Origin: Sphingobacterium tabacisoli
GTDB lineage: Bacteria > Bacteroidota > Bacteroidia > Sphingobacteriales > Sphingobacteriaceae
DNA: 64,000 bases
NCBI RefSeq assembly: GCF_017908035.1
Contig: NZ_JAEQMU010000006.1
Coordinates: 186,001 to 250,000, forward strand
Direction of reading: 5' to 3'
Shown piece by piece: positions 52,269 to 62,024 of the stretch. The position numbers and the translations under genes are program-made. The notes under the pieces were generated by a model. That model had not been told where the DNA came from. It saw only the letters and a list, made by a program, of their open reading frames with translations, and ran no database searches. Every line of letters begins with the position of its first letter. Position 1 is the first letter of the stretch.

Positions 52269-52823
52269 ATGAAAAATAATTCAGATTCCACAAAAACATC
52301 TTCACTGAAGACCTTGGCCATACTTCAAAACAAACAGATAGGAGAAAGGCTGAAAGGGTTAAGAAATTTGTTAGCCAAGCGACCTGAAGAAATTTCTAGT
52401 GTACTGTCAATGAGTACAAATACATTAAAAGGGGCAGAGAATGGAGAAAATGTTGGGATAGAGGTCATCAATGAACTTATACTCTTCTACGGGTATACTC
52501 TGCAAGAGTTCTATTCCCTTAAGAAGCTCCCTAGTTGGAAAGCTCTTATGCAAAGAATTATTAAATACCATATATCAATAAAGAGTGTTGCTCACGGGAT
52601 ACTAGAAGAGCGTTCTGGCTTGATGGAACTACTTGAACATAGATTAATACCAAACACAAAGCTTTTTGAAAATTGGGTGGATGAACAAGGGGTCATAGAT
52701 TATTGTAAGAAAAACTACTCATTTACATATGATACTGCAACAAATACATTGAATAGCGCAGTGAAGAAAGGTTGGTTGCAAAGAGATGATAATATTTCCC
52801 CTAAAAAATATAAATTGTCTTGA
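52269..52823 (+). CDS. XRE-type helix-turn-helix protein
   Basis: Residues 24-75 form an HTH_3-like domain (IGERLKGLRNLLAKRPEEISSVLSMSTNTLKGAENGENVGIEVINELILFYG). The C-terminal 100 residues (MQRIIKYHISIKSVAHGILEERSG...VIDYCKKNYSFTYDTATNTLNSAVKKGWL) look like a winged helix. It is probably a transcription regulator. It lies alone between the structured region and gene remnants; an immunity or element-maintenance role is possible but not shown. The ATG at 52269 follows a TTG codon and an AT-rich leader. Confidence 0.78.
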   Translation: MKNNSDSTKTSSLKTLAILQNKQIGERLKGLRNLLAKRPEEISSVLSMSTNTLKGAENGENVGIEVINELILFYGYTLQEFYSLKKLPSWKALMQRIIKYHISIKSVAHGILEERSGLMELLEHRLIPNTKLFENWVDEQGVIDYCKKNYSFTYDTATNTLNSAVKKGWLQRDDNISPKKYKLS

Positions 52824-53197
52824 GTTCTAAATTGAAACAGAAATACCATTCTCTTTAACCAATTATACGACAAACGTCCAATAATAGGTCAGGTATCTCC
52901 TGCGGAAGAGAAGAAATAGAAAACGGGAAAACGAACATATAGTTTGTAGATGTCTCGACAAATAATAGCCACCTCCAGAAGAAAACCAAAAGGAGATAAA
53001 AAATAAGGGGGAATTATAAAGGCCGCCCCCGATTAGACTTCGATAATGGGTCAAGAATTACCTACGGAAGAGAAAATAGTTTAACACCAGATAATCCAAA
53101 ATTAAAATCCAGATATTCCAAAGTTTAATATTGTATCTAACTTAAACAATGGAAGTTAATTATGTAGAAAGGATTACAAGAATATTAGCTGAGGAGA
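52824..53197. other. Spacer with a duplicated segment and no gene
   Basis: No intact gene is visible. A segment of about 38 bases occurs twice as a diverged direct repeat, 52882-52920 and 53043-53080, sharing AATRGGTCA and CGGAAGAGAA. Frames over both copies break at stops. This suggests decay after a local duplication. Confidence 0.5.
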
Positions 53198-53383
53198 TTT
53201 GGATTTGAAGTGTATGAGATAAAATCCACTCAAACAATAAGCGCACCTTTATTTAAAAACTTAAAGCATTTCGCTGAATTGGTCGAGCATCAAATCGTAA
53301 TACCTCATTTGATCTATGGTGGTGAAGAAAGCCTGATACGTAGCGGTGTAAAGGTACTGCCCTGGAAAATGACGGTAAAGTAA
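53198..53383 (+). pseudogene. C-terminal remnant of a DUF4143-type AAA ATPase gene
   Basis: The frame reads FGFEVYEIKSTQTISAPLFK, then LKHFAELVEHQIVIPHLIYGGEE and RSGVKVLPWK before the stop. The EVYEIKS...LKNLKHFAEL...GVKVLPW pattern is the usual C-terminus of ATP-binding proteins with DUF4143. The 5' nine-tenths of such a gene is absent, and no start is present. It is a truncated relic. Confidence 0.7.
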
Positions 53384-53466
53384 TTGAGACTTCACTGAAA
53401 GACCTGGGCAAGAAATGGTTTGCCTTTTCTAGAATGGATAGCTTGGTTGAGGAGGTGCTGGAATAG
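53356..53466 (+). pseudogene. Second short gene remnant fused to the DUF4143 relic
   Basis: In another frame, overlapping the end of the DUF4143 relic, 36 codons read TALENDGKVIETSLKDLGKK, then WFAFSRMDSLVEEVLE and a stop. It looks like the end of an unrelated protein. No start or family was identified. The junction of the two remnants near 53360 marks a deletion. Confidence 0.4.
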
Positions 53467-53582
53467 CGACTATATAAATAAGCCCCTGCTGACGCAAGGG
53501 CTACCAAGCCAATTATGACGTCCTCGAGATGAGGATGTCTTAAATTATACTTTTTTAAAAAAGAATAAAATCTCTGCTCTTA

Positions 53583-54410
53583 TTAATCTAAAATCAAAAA
53601 ATTAGCGACATGCGGCAGATGATCTGAAGCCTCCTCACCAACCATAACATGTGATCCTTTGAACTGAAATAGATCTTTAAAAAGAGAATTAAAAGCAAAA
53701 AAGTCAATAGCACGCTTCGGAGTTTTTACTGGAATAGTAAAACCGCATCCACCAAGAGGACAAGAGAGACTAAAGGATTCCTGCAAAAGAAGCATTTCCT
53801 CACTGGTCGGTGTCGCATTAAAGTCCCCACCGATTATCAGTGCTGCGCCCAATTTATTTTCCAACTCTCTGATAGCCTGCACCTGAGCTGTTCTATTGGG
53901 CACATTCAGATCTAGGTGGGTAGATCCAAAGTAAAACTCTTTGCCATTGGGCAATCTGATCTGGGCCAAAGCTATACTACGCTGTTCTCCAGCTACAGCC
54001 ATAGGGAGATTAACTCTTTGTGTCGATACCAGAGGGTACTTACTAAACAAAGCAACACCATACTCTCCTCCATCGTGGTCGATAGATTTAGAAAAATAGG
54101 CTTTCATATGTAAGAGTTTCTCCAACTCGGCAATCTGATCAACATTGCCCGAACGCCCTGTAAAACGATCCAACTCTTGTATAGCCACTATACTGGCTCT
54201 ACTTTTTAATACTACATCTGCAATATTTCTTAGGCTTATTTCCGTAGAGTGAGCAGGAGCTCCGTGATGACTATTGTAGGTCATCATGGTGAGTGTATCG
54301 CTTTTTATTTCTTTTGTGCCAATACTTACTGAGGAAGTAAGAAACATACTCAGGAACACCAAACCTACGAGCTGTAAAACAGCGAAATTAATTTTTTTGT
54401 ATCTTATCAT
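53583..54410 (-). CDS. Secreted endonuclease/exonuclease/phosphatase-family protein
   Basis: A signal or anchor segment (LQLVGLVFLSMFLTSSVS) is followed by the EEP fold: MTYNSHHG, VAIQELDRF (catalytic Glu), GSTHLDLNV (His), GGDFNATP (Asp-Asn) and ASDHLPHVA (Asp-His). All key residues are present, so it should be an active phosphodiesterase, possibly acting on a lipid, nucleic acid or sugar phosphate outside the cytoplasm. It follows susD of locus 3 after about 107 bases that contain a hairpin. Confidence 0.88.
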   Translation of the reverse strand: MIRYKKINFAVLQLVGLVFLSMFLTSSVSIGTKEIKSDTLTMMTYNSHHGAPAHSTEISLRNIADVVLKSRASIVAIQELDRFTGRSGNVDQIAELEKLLHMKAYFSKSIDHDGGEYGVALFSKYPLVSTQRVNLPMAVAGEQRSIALAQIRLPNGKEFYFGSTHLDLNVPNRTAQVQAIRELENKLGAALIIGGDFNATPTSEEMLLLQESFSLSCPLGGCGFTIPVKTPKRAIDFFAFNSLFKDLFQFKGSHVMVGEEASDHLPHVANFLILD

Positions 54411-54458
54411 AACTATTACTAACAGTTGACTAGAAAGAGGAAAAAACTACTTAAATGA

Positions 54459-54496
54459 TACTAAAAGAACTATATCTTACTATAGTCCTTTTAGTA
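54459..54496 (-). terminator. Hairpin after susD of locus 3
   Basis: A 16-bp stem TACTAAAAGAACTATA/TATAGTCCTTTTAGTA with one mismatch (54459-54474 and 54481-54496) lies 22 bases after the susD stop. There is no strong T tail, so it may be a processing or stabilising hairpin rather than a full terminator before the phosphatase-family gene. Confidence 0.5.
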
Positions 54497-54517
54497 CCTG
54501 AAGCTATACGCTCCTAT

Positions 54518-56191
54518 TTACCATCCGACATTTTGTCCCAAATTAGGATTTTTCTCCCACTGTGTCTGTGGCACAGGCCATAGGTAATTTTTTGGAGATT
54601 CGAATGCCCGATTCCATTGCACAAGCAAATAACCATCTTCGCTTTTGCGAAAAGTACCGGCGCTCAACTGTGGAAACCACGAAGCCTTGACTCCCTGTAT
54701 ATCACGTGCCAGAATATCACCTTGTTTCCAACGTCTTACATCAAAGTAACGATGCCCTTCTAATACTAGTTCGACACGGCGCTCTCGCTGTATCTCTGTA
54801 CGCACGTCCATACCGTGCTGTGCCAAAAATGCAAGGTCCATACGCTTCATACCGACTCTATCACGAAGGAGATTGATTGATATATCTAGATCTCCCTGAG
54901 TCAGCTTCCCCTGCTCAAACCGGGACTCGGCATAGTTGAGCAACACCTCCGCATAGCGGATATGATGGATATCATTGTCATCACGGTTATAATTCGGTAC
55001 GGCAGAAGGCTCTACATATTTCTTATAATAGTATCCTGTGGTAGTCACGGAGCCACGTCCGTCCTGACTAAATTTTGGCACCTGAAATATAGTGGGATCG
55101 GGATTCTGGGCTATAGGTCTTCCATCGTATCGACCTCCCCAAGTATCTCCTGGTGTCAATATAGTCTGTGTCATACGGGGATCACGGTTTTTAAATACAT
55201 CGGCATAAGACGCATCGCTATATAGCGGTGACTTATCAATAGGAAGTCCATCCGCACATAAATAGGATTCTACCAGCGATCGGGTAGGTACAAACCGTGC
55301 GAACTGATCAGGAACCTGTATCTCACGGCTCAGATTGTGCATGATGATATCTTCGAGATGCATACGGGCAAAGATGGTCTCTTTATTGCGTCCGGTCGCG
55401 AGCTTGCCGGCACGGGTAAACAACTCCCAGTATGCTGTCTTCGGGTTACCATTATTATAGAGCTGATATACGCCCAGATCCATAACTGCCTTCGCGGCTG
55501 CTTCAGCCTCCTCAAAACGGCCATAGGTCAAAGCAATACGGGATTTGAGCGCCAGAGCGGTACCTCTGCTCACGCGGCCGAGATCCTTGTCTGTAGGGAT
55601 CTTGACGGGCAGTACTGATGCCGCTTCGTCTAGTTCTTTCAACAGGAAATCCACTACCGTGCTCTGAGGATCTCTAGGGCCATAGAGCTCAGGATCCTCT
55701 GGGTTAAGAGTTTTCGTAATCAATGGAATATCACCATAAAAAGAGGTCAGAAAACTGTAGGCCAAAGCTCGGATAACGCGCACCTCGCCAGCTAACCGTT
55801 CTTTGGCTCCGGTCTCATTTTCAGTAGCCCCACTATAATTTTCTAGAAAGGCATTGCACTCGCGTACATCCCGATACATATTGGCCCACTCACTATTTAC
55901 CGTAGGCTGTGTCACGGGGAAAACACCCGAACCTATATCTTTATACTGATTGGTGGTAGGCCACATCGTATTCTCAGCCAGGTTCTCCATATCAACAAGG
56001 TTCTTAGCCTTGACACGGGAGTAGATCGCCGTAACCGCCATCTCCAGATGTTCTTGCGTCTTCCAATAGGTCTCATCTACAATCTCGTCCTGTGGAACCC
56101 GATCTAAAAAATCACTACAGGATGAAAACACCCCTACACTGAGCAACAAAACACAAGCTAGCCTAGTATATTTTTTATATTGAATTTTCAT
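54518..56191 (-). CDS. SusD/RagB-family surface lipoprotein (locus 3)
   Basis: The lipobox cysteine is C25 (SVGVFSSC), followed by SDFLDRVPQDEIVDETYWKT, a common start of mature SusD. Later motifs are AGEVRVIRALAYSFLTSFYGD, RVSRGTALALKSRIALTYGRF, RYAEVLLNYAESRFE and RERRVELVLEGHRYFDVRRW. Length 557 aa. It is encoded 6 bases after susC, so the pair forms one import unit. Confidence 0.95.
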   Translation of the reverse strand: MKIQYKKYTRLACVLLLSVGVFSSCSDFLDRVPQDEIVDETYWKTQEHLEMAVTAIYSRVKAKNLVDMENLAENTMWPTTNQYKDIGSGVFPVTQPTVNSEWANMYRDVRECNAFLENYSGATENETGAKERLAGEVRVIRALAYSFLTSFYGDIPLITKTLNPEDPELYGPRDPQSTVVDFLLKELDEAASVLPVKIPTDKDLGRVSRGTALALKSRIALTYGRFEEAEAAAKAVMDLGVYQLYNNGNPKTAYWELFTRAGKLATGRNKETIFARMHLEDIIMHNLSREIQVPDQFARFVPTRSLVESYLCADGLPIDKSPLYSDASYADVFKNRDPRMTQTILTPGDTWGGRYDGRPIAQNPDPTIFQVPKFSQDGRGSVTTTGYYYKKYVEPSAVPNYNRDDNDIHHIRYAEVLLNYAESRFEQGKLTQGDLDISINLLRDRVGMKRMDLAFLAQHGMDVRTEIQRERRVELVLEGHRYFDVRRWKQGDILARDIQGVKASWFPQLSAGTFRKSEDGYLLVQWNRAFESPKNYLWPVPQTQWEKNPNLGQNVGW

Positions 56192-56197
56192 TATTAT

Positions 56198-59100
56198 CTA
56201 TCTTAAATTTAAGTTGACACCAAACACAAAAGTCTTGACCTGAGGATAGTAAGCTCCATCGTTGCCGGAAGGTACTTCCGGGTCGTAACCGTAGAAGAAA
56301 TCTGTTTTGGTAAATAGGTTGTCCGCCGACGCGTAGATACGTAACTTGCTAATACGTGCTTTTTCGGTCCATTTAGGTGAAAAAGTATAACCGACCTGAA
56401 CATTTTTGAGCCGTAGATAAGACGCGTCTTCTATCCATTTGGATGATAATCGGGTATTGTGGGTACGCATATACACTAACCGCGGGTACGAAGCATCCTT
56501 ATTATCTGGTGTCCAACGGTCTAAGTGTATCTCTTGAGGCATTGCACTGTTATTGATGAATGGATGTCTGGCATTCCCGGCAAGGTAACCATCGGCTTTG
56601 CCGACCCCCTGTAAGAAGAAGCTAAAATCAATATTTTTATAATTAAGATCTCCACGGAAACCATAGGTATATCTGGGAATATCACTACCCAATACATGTC
56701 TATCATCTTTTACGGTGATCTCTTTAGCATTGGGATCAGTAGGCACATAGATCAAATCACCTGGAGCGACTAAATCGCCTTTTTGAAAAGGAAACTTAGG
56801 TACATATTGGCCATTGACCAAATCAAAATCACTCGCCTGTGCAATACGGTCGGCTTTAAATCCATAAAAAGCATCAAGAGGCTGACCAACCAACCGTACT
56901 TTGTCTCCCAAGTTGACTGCATAGTTATCCAAACTTGTAATCTTATTGCGCACATCAGACAAATTGAAGGTGGCACGGTAGCCGACTTCACCTATTTTGT
57001 CCTGCCAACCGGCAACTATCTCCCACCCTTTATTCTGCATAGCTCCAGAGTTTTGAGCAGGGTAACCGCTGCCTACACCAATGACATCTGGAAGGGGTGG
57101 ATATAATAACAGATCATTCGTATTATTGATAAAATAATCTGCCGTAAGATTCAAGCGCCTATTAAAGAAGGCTAAATCTAAACCAATATTAGTTTTTTCT
57201 GAAGATTCCCACGAAACCATTTCATTCGGAATAAAGCTAGGGCGGAAACCGACAACCCCGATATTTCCGATAGGATTATTCGAATTGACCTGTGAAGAGG
57301 CCAGTGTAGACATATAAGGATGATCGCGCCCTACCTTGTCATTACCCTGTGTCCCGTAAGAGAACCTTAACTTACCAAAATCCCATACACTGCGAAGCTC
57401 TTCAAAGAAAGCTTCTTCGGAAAATACCCATCCGGCAGAAAATGATCCGAACCAATTCCAACGTACACTAGGATGGAATCGGGAAGATCCATCCCGGCGG
57501 AAGTTACCCTCTAAAAGGTATTTGTTCTGAAAATCATAGTTGACCCGTCCAAAGAATGACATCAAGGCATTCTGGCTACTACTGCTACTATTCAACTGAT
57601 TTTCTGTTCCTATAGCTAGAGATGGAAGGTCTACAGGCAGATGCGTGCGTGATGCACCAAAATCTGCTCCAACAGTCTCTTCTAAGGAGTATCCTAAAAG
57701 GGCCTTAATGTTATGCTTTTCTGCTAGTGTCTTTGTGTAGTTGGCTGTTGCGATAAAGGTCTGATAGGTACCCGAATAATGATCCATTGATACTTTGTTA
57801 GGATTATTGGTCTGGTAGATCAACTTGTCATCATCTGGACTATAATAGTTGATGGTCTTTAACAATGTCGTACGCTTGGAGTTGTACTTTACCAAGCCAT
57901 ACTGTCCTTTCAGATCCAATCCCTCAAATAGGTTGATCGTAGCACTCATGTTTGCTGTAATCTCCTGAGAGGTAAACGTATTAGTCCCCCCGTCGGTAGC
58001 AATAGCGACTGGATTGCTCTGCCCCCCGTGGTAGCCCCAGCTCCCATTGGTAAAACGAACCGGTACCAATGGCCGAATACTGAGCGCAGCAGTTAAAGCT
58101 CCTGTACCAGAAGCGCTACCATCGTATGAGCGGTCTACATAGCCTAAATTACCATCAATCTTCAACCGGTCCAAAATCTCTGTGTTCAACCGGAGACGCG
58201 CATTGTGACGGCCCGATTTAAAATTGTCTCCAACGACTAGCCCTCCTTCATTAAGATAACCGTAGGAAGCATAATACTGTGTCTTGTCTGACCCTCCGTT
58301 TAAACTTAAATTGTGGCTCTGCTGCGGTGCACTCTTTCTATAAACTTCGTCAACCCAATTCGTATTGGCAAAATAATTTGGATCGCTCCCGTTACGGGCG
58401 ATCTCTATCTGCTCGGGTGTGTAGGTTGGGTTGGTACCTGCATTGATATTGGCCTCATTCTGAAGGGTCATATAATCAGCGGATCCCAAAAACTTAGGTA
58501 ACGCTGTAGGTGTTTGATAACCGAAATAGCTATTTAAGCTAACATTAGTCTGTCCAGACTTACCCTTTTTCGTAGTCACCATAATCACACCGTTAGCCCC
58601 ACGGACACCATATATTGATGAAGATGCAGCGTCTTTCAAGACTGAAATGCTCTCTATATCATCAGGATTAATAATATTTAGATTACCTCCTGGGATACCA
58701 TCAATAACGATAAGTGGATTGGCATCTCCCCAAGTGCCTACTCCACGTATACGGAACTGTGGTGCCCGATTGCCTGGCGCAGTATTGGCTGTGCTCCGTA
58801 CTGTAAGCCCAGGCATCTGGCCTTGAAGCCCTTGTCCAACATTAGCCAGCGGCCTGTTCTCAAAGGCCTCGCCCGACACCATGGATACCGCCCCTGTAAG
58901 ATTGGCTTTACGCTGGGTACCATACCCTACAACCACGACCTCATCGATATCATCGGTACCCTCAGCAAGGACAATGTTGAGTTCAGGCTGACCATTCCAA
59001 TTGACCTGTTTGGTCACATAAGAGATATGTTTAAAAATCAGGATCGCATCAGACTGATCAATAGTGATACTAAATCCGCCATCCTGCTGCGTAATGTGAC

Positions 59101-59575
59101 TTCCAGCCCGTTCTCTAACAGAAACCGATACCCCCTGTATGGGAGCCCCAGATTGATCGGTGACAGTACCACGTACAGTGGTCTGCTGATGAACCAGAGA
59201 AAGGCTCCGTGCCTGATGCCCTCCACGGCGGACCAGGATATGATCGTCCATAATGGTATACTCCAGTCCATTTTGATTAAGCACTCTATCCAAGCCTGGC
59301 TTTAACTCTACAGACTGAAGATTGATACCTTCTACATATACATTGCCAAGCTCTGCATTATTGTAAACAAAACGAAAAGGAATCTGCCGCTCAATCTTTG
59401 TCAACAAAGTGGTGAGCTTAATCTTAGACTCCCGTAAAGAGATTCGCTGGGCATAAGTCTCTGCACTTACGGTGGTAAGTGTCAATAAGAACAAGACTAT
59501 TACAAATTTCATGATTCTTAAAAATCGAAAAAGTTTATCTTGGCTCCCGCCGTAAACTTTCAAATTAAAATACAT
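56198..59575 (-). CDS. SusC/RagA TonB-dependent transporter with STN domain (locus 3)
   Basis: The signal peptide starts at residue 22 (MKFVIVLFLLTLTTVSAETYAQ). An STN domain follows (about 48-115, LTTLLTKIERQIPFRFVYNN...DDHILVRR), then a carboxypeptidase-like beta domain (VRGTVTDQSGAPIQGVSVSV), the plug (DDIDEVVVVGYGTQRKANLTG, GLQGQMPGLTVRST, DIESISVLKDAASSSIYG) and the barrel ending VNLNLR. The 21-residue extension before the signal peptide is usual for FecR-linked SusC proteins of this group; an ATG at 59512 is the alternative start. Confidence 0.96.
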   Translation of the reverse strand: MYFNLKVYGGSQDKLFRFLRIMKFVIVLFLLTLTTVSAETYAQRISLRESKIKLTTLLTKIERQIPFRFVYNNAELGNVYVEGINLQSVELKPGLDRVLNQNGLEYTIMDDHILVRRGGHQARSLSLVHQQTTVRGTVTDQSGAPIQGVSVSVRERAGSHITQQDGGFSITIDQSDAILIFKHISYVTKQVNWNGQPELNIVLAEGTDDIDEVVVVGYGTQRKANLTGAVSMVSGEAFENRPLANVGQGLQGQMPGLTVRSTANTAPGNRAPQFRIRGVGTWGDANPLIVIDGIPGGNLNIINPDDIESISVLKDAASSSIYGVRGANGVIMVTTKKGKSGQTNVSLNSYFGYQTPTALPKFLGSADYMTLQNEANINAGTNPTYTPEQIEIARNGSDPNYFANTNWVDEVYRKSAPQQSHNLSLNGGSDKTQYYASYGYLNEGGLVVGDNFKSGRHNARLRLNTEILDRLKIDGNLGYVDRSYDGSASGTGALTAALSIRPLVPVRFTNGSWGYHGGQSNPVAIATDGGTNTFTSQEITANMSATINLFEGLDLKGQYGLVKYNSKRTTLLKTINYYSPDDDKLIYQTNNPNKVSMDHYSGTYQTFIATANYTKTLAEKHNIKALLGYSLEETVGADFGASRTHLPVDLPSLAIGTENQLNSSSSSQNALMSFFGRVNYDFQNKYLLEGNFRRDGSSRFHPSVRWNWFGSFSAGWVFSEEAFFEELRSVWDFGKLRFSYGTQGNDKVGRDHPYMSTLASSQVNSNNPIGNIGVVGFRPSFIPNEMVSWESSEKTNIGLDLAFFNRRLNLTADYFINNTNDLLLYPPLPDVIGVGSGYPAQNSGAMQNKGWEIVAGWQDKIGEVGYRATFNLSDVRNKITSLDNYAVNLGDKVRLVGQPLDAFYGFKADRIAQASDFDLVNGQYVPKFPFQKGDLVAPGDLIYVPTDPNAKEITVKDDRHVLGSDIPRYTYGFRGDLNYKNIDFSFFLQGVGKADGYLAGNARHPFINNSAMPQEIHLDRWTPDNKDASYPRLVYMRTHNTRLSSKWIEDASYLRLKNVQVGYTFSPKWTEKARISKLRIYASADNLFTKTDFFYGYDPEVPSGNDGAYYPQVKTFVFGVNLNLR

Positions 59576-59644
59576 ACTTTTAACTTACTTTAGTTCATTA
59601 AATAATTGATCTGTACAATTCACGTGGACAAAAGAAAACAAGTC

Positions 59645-59670
59645 TCAGGGAGTGTTACAGCACTCCTTGA
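59645..59670 (-). promoter_or_regulatory. Hairpin in the fecR-susC spacer (locus 3)
   Basis: A 10-bp stem TCAGGGAGTG/CACTCCTTGA with a 6-nt loop (TTACAG) lies 60 bases after the fecR stop and about 70 bases before the susC start. It matches the locus 1 hairpin (11363-11390) in stem length, loop size, apex (GTG/CAC) and position. Confidence 0.55.
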
Positions 59671-59730
59671 ATTTTTATATTCTTAGTCATTTTTTCTAAA
59701 ATCTTCCATCTATCTCATAGGCTTTGTTTT

Positions 59731-60927
59731 TTATAAAATGATTAATTTATTATTCAGGTATTTACTTTTTATCCCCAGGTAATCCAACATCTCTATCATC
59801 TGAGATAGTTTGATTTTACGGGATATGGTACCCGTAAACTCTTGATAAGGATTTGCACTCTGCACAACCACTTCAATATCATACCAACGGGCAAGCTGAG
59901 CGGCAACGCTATAGGCGTCTGCACGATTAAAATAGAAAAATCCGTCTTTCCACAAGATGTGGTTGTTGATATTGTCTACCCTAGTAGTAACAATACGGCC
60001 ATCAGTCCCAACTTTGGCCAGCTGATGTGGATGCATTCGTACTTGAGCTGTACTGGATTCTAATCGAATGGAGCCTTCTACAAGTGCTGTAGTACTAGAC
60101 GACCTATCATAGGCATTGACATTAAACTTGGTCCCTAACACATCAATCTGCCCAAAGTGTCCATTGACTAAAAACCGCTGTCCCTGTCGCTTGACTACTT
60201 CAAAATAAACTTCGCCTGTCATATCAACGACTCTATCTGCTGACATCATATTTGATGAAAATGTAAGGGAAGAAGACGTATTCAACCATACTTTGCTACC
60301 ATCGGGCAACAAAAAGTTAATCTGACCTCCGCGCGGTGTCCTAACGGTATGCCTTTGAGACGACTGCACCTGTCCCGTACTCTGATACTGAATCTCTCCT
60401 GATTCTAAACGGACAATACTAAAAGACTCTGACGATTTTATAACACCGACCTGTTTACTATCTAATGCCACCTCTTCGCCACTTTCTGTAACGAGAATAG
60501 CCCTATCAGTACCTGGCTCCACATCCTGAGCTGGGGTATTAACGGCTAAAGATTCTGCAGGGGAGTCAATACGATCGGTATAGAGAAATAAGCCAACACC
60601 TACTGTAATGAGCAACACAGCCGCAACCATATAGCGAACTAAAACCTCCCGACGTACGCTTTTACCGCTTGGGTATGAGATTTTAGCGGGGCTATCTCTT
60701 CGTAAAACTTTATTAAGAATGCGCTTCTTTTCCATGTCTGTGAAAGTCTGCACAGTTTCTTTGCCTTCGGACAACACTTCCTGCCATACATGGTGAAAAA
60801 GCTCCCTTTGCTCTTCTTCTGGAATACTATTTAAAAATCGATCGAATACAGTCGTATCATCTGCGGACAATTGCCCATTAATGTACTTTCTAATAAGATC
60901 TGAAAAGTGCTGTCTATCGCTTTGCAT
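59731..60927 (-). CDS. FecR-family anti-sigma factor (locus 3)
   Basis: A cytoplasmic part (IRKYINGQLSADDTTVFDRFL) is followed by one membrane span (YMVAAVLLITVGVGLFLYT). The FecR domain contains HTVRTPRGGQINFLLPDGSK, VDMTGEVYFEV and FGQIDVLGTKFNV. The C-terminal DUF4974 part (AYSVAAQLARWYDIEVVV...SQMIEMLDYLGIKSKYLNN) should touch the SusC STN domain. It is 60 bases downstream of the sigma gene on the same strand, the standard order. Confidence 0.95.
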   Translation of the reverse strand: MQSDRQHFSDLIRKYINGQLSADDTTVFDRFLNSIPEEEQRELFHHVWQEVLSEGKETVQTFTDMEKKRILNKVLRRDSPAKISYPSGKSVRREVLVRYMVAAVLLITVGVGLFLYTDRIDSPAESLAVNTPAQDVEPGTDRAILVTESGEEVALDSKQVGVIKSSESFSIVRLESGEIQYQSTGQVQSSQRHTVRTPRGGQINFLLPDGSKVWLNTSSSLTFSSNMMSADRVVDMTGEVYFEVVKRQGQRFLVNGHFGQIDVLGTKFNVNAYDRSSSTTALVEGSIRLESSTAQVRMHPHQLAKVGTDGRIVTTRVDNINNHILWKDGFFYFNRADAYSVAAQLARWYDIEVVVQSANPYQEFTGTISRKIKLSQMIEMLDYLGIKSKYLNNKLIIL

Positions 60928-60987
60928 ATACTATAACAACATAATGTTCTATATACACTAGACAACAGCAGAGAGAAAAAGGGGGTA

Positions 60988-61572
60988 TTAAAAAATAAAA
61001 AAAGCTAAAAAGATACTTATAACAGAATCTTTACGCCTCAATAAATAGTTTTTTACAGAAATAGAGGCTAACTGTAGGTACTTTTTGACCGTTTCGCGTG
61101 ATATCTCCATATCTGTAGCAATTTCCAAATATTTTTTGCGTTCAAATCTGCTCAGTACGAATGCGCGCTTTTGCTGATGAGGTAATTGCGCTATTGCTTC
61201 ATCTAAAAGCTTGTCGAACTGCTGCTGATCTGAAGTTGTATCTATGAAATCAAAATTGGGGTTATTTTCAGCAAAAAAATCCTGCTCTAGTTTTTTACGA
61301 CGAACATCAACTTTAATCCTGTTCAATGCAGCATTACGAGCCAGGACAAACAAATATGCCTCCATATTCAGAACCGAACAGATCTCAATGCGACGGTTCC
61401 ATACTGTGCAAAAAACATCCTGGAGCACCTCCTCTGCCTGTGCCTTATTTTTTAAAAGACACAAAACAGCTGTAGCTAGACGATCAAAGTGTATGCTGTA
61501 AAATGTAGCAAAAGCTCCTTCATCTCCTTCGGATATAGCCTTATAAAGGTGTCTACTTTCGTGTCCTTGCAT
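60988..61572 (-). CDS. ECF RNA polymerase sigma factor, FecI-like (locus 3)
   Basis: The 194-residue protein has sigma region 2 (NKAQAEEVLQDVFCTVWNRRIEI) and region 4 (LPHQQKRAFVLSRFERKKYLEIATDMEISRETVKKYLQLA). It is expected to transcribe the fecR-susCD genes. The C-terminus ends in a hydrophobic run (SVISIFLAFFIF), common in this group. No clear Bacteroidota promoter pair was found upstream; a CAAATCTA (61698-61705) is a partial match. Confidence 0.94.
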   Translation of the reverse strand: MQGHESRHLYKAISEGDEGAFATFYSIHFDRLATAVLCLLKNKAQAEEVLQDVFCTVWNRRIEICSVLNMEAYLFVLARNAALNRIKVDVRRKKLEQDFFAENNPNFDFIDTTSDQQQFDKLLDEAIAQLPHQQKRAFVLSRFERKKYLEIATDMEISRETVKKYLQLASISVKNYLLRRKDSVISIFLAFFIF

Positions 61573-61780
61573 GCTGGAAAATACTCCTCATAATTTAGTA
61601 AAATTAACACTATATTCTGTTTATTAGTGGCTTAATGAGGTTAAGTTTATATTAAGGTTTTTACTAAGACGATAGTCTTCCTCTATCTAGCTAGATACAA
61701 ATCTAAAAAATTCTAATTAGAATTGCTATCCCATGGGTATTCATGAGCAGTATCTCTCTAAGGAGCTAAATAACAATTAC

Positions 61781-62024
61781 ATCTTCAACTGGTTCCACAG
61801 CTCCATTAATTCTATTTCTTATTCAATCTCTAAACTCACAAAAAACATTTTACGCTTCGGCAGACATAGAAAAAACCAGATTTAGCAGGATATTAAAACT
61901 TGGGAGATTGGACGAAATATATGCAGACGAAGTTTACGGAATCGTAGCAGCTATCGGCGTAGAGCCATTGGTTCTTTTTGAATATTTCTTTGAGGAAGCT
62001 AAGCATACAACTTATGAGCTGTAA
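61781..62024 (+). pseudogene. Remnant of an XRE-type helix-turn-helix gene
   Basis: The frame reads QSLNSQKTFYASADIEKTRF, then SRILKLGRLDEIYADEVYGIVAAIGVEPLVLFEYFFEE and a stop. The order ADIEKTRFSRILKLGR...VYGIVAAIGVEPLVLFEY is that of an HTH_3 domain with its first helix damaged. No start codon is in frame; a stop lies just upstream. It is probably a truncated regulator. Confidence 0.55.

Noticed and set aside
53253..53507. Minus-strand 84-codon frame over the DUF4143 relic
   Set aside because: The plus-strand frame matches a known C-terminal domain, so the antisense frame is a shadow.
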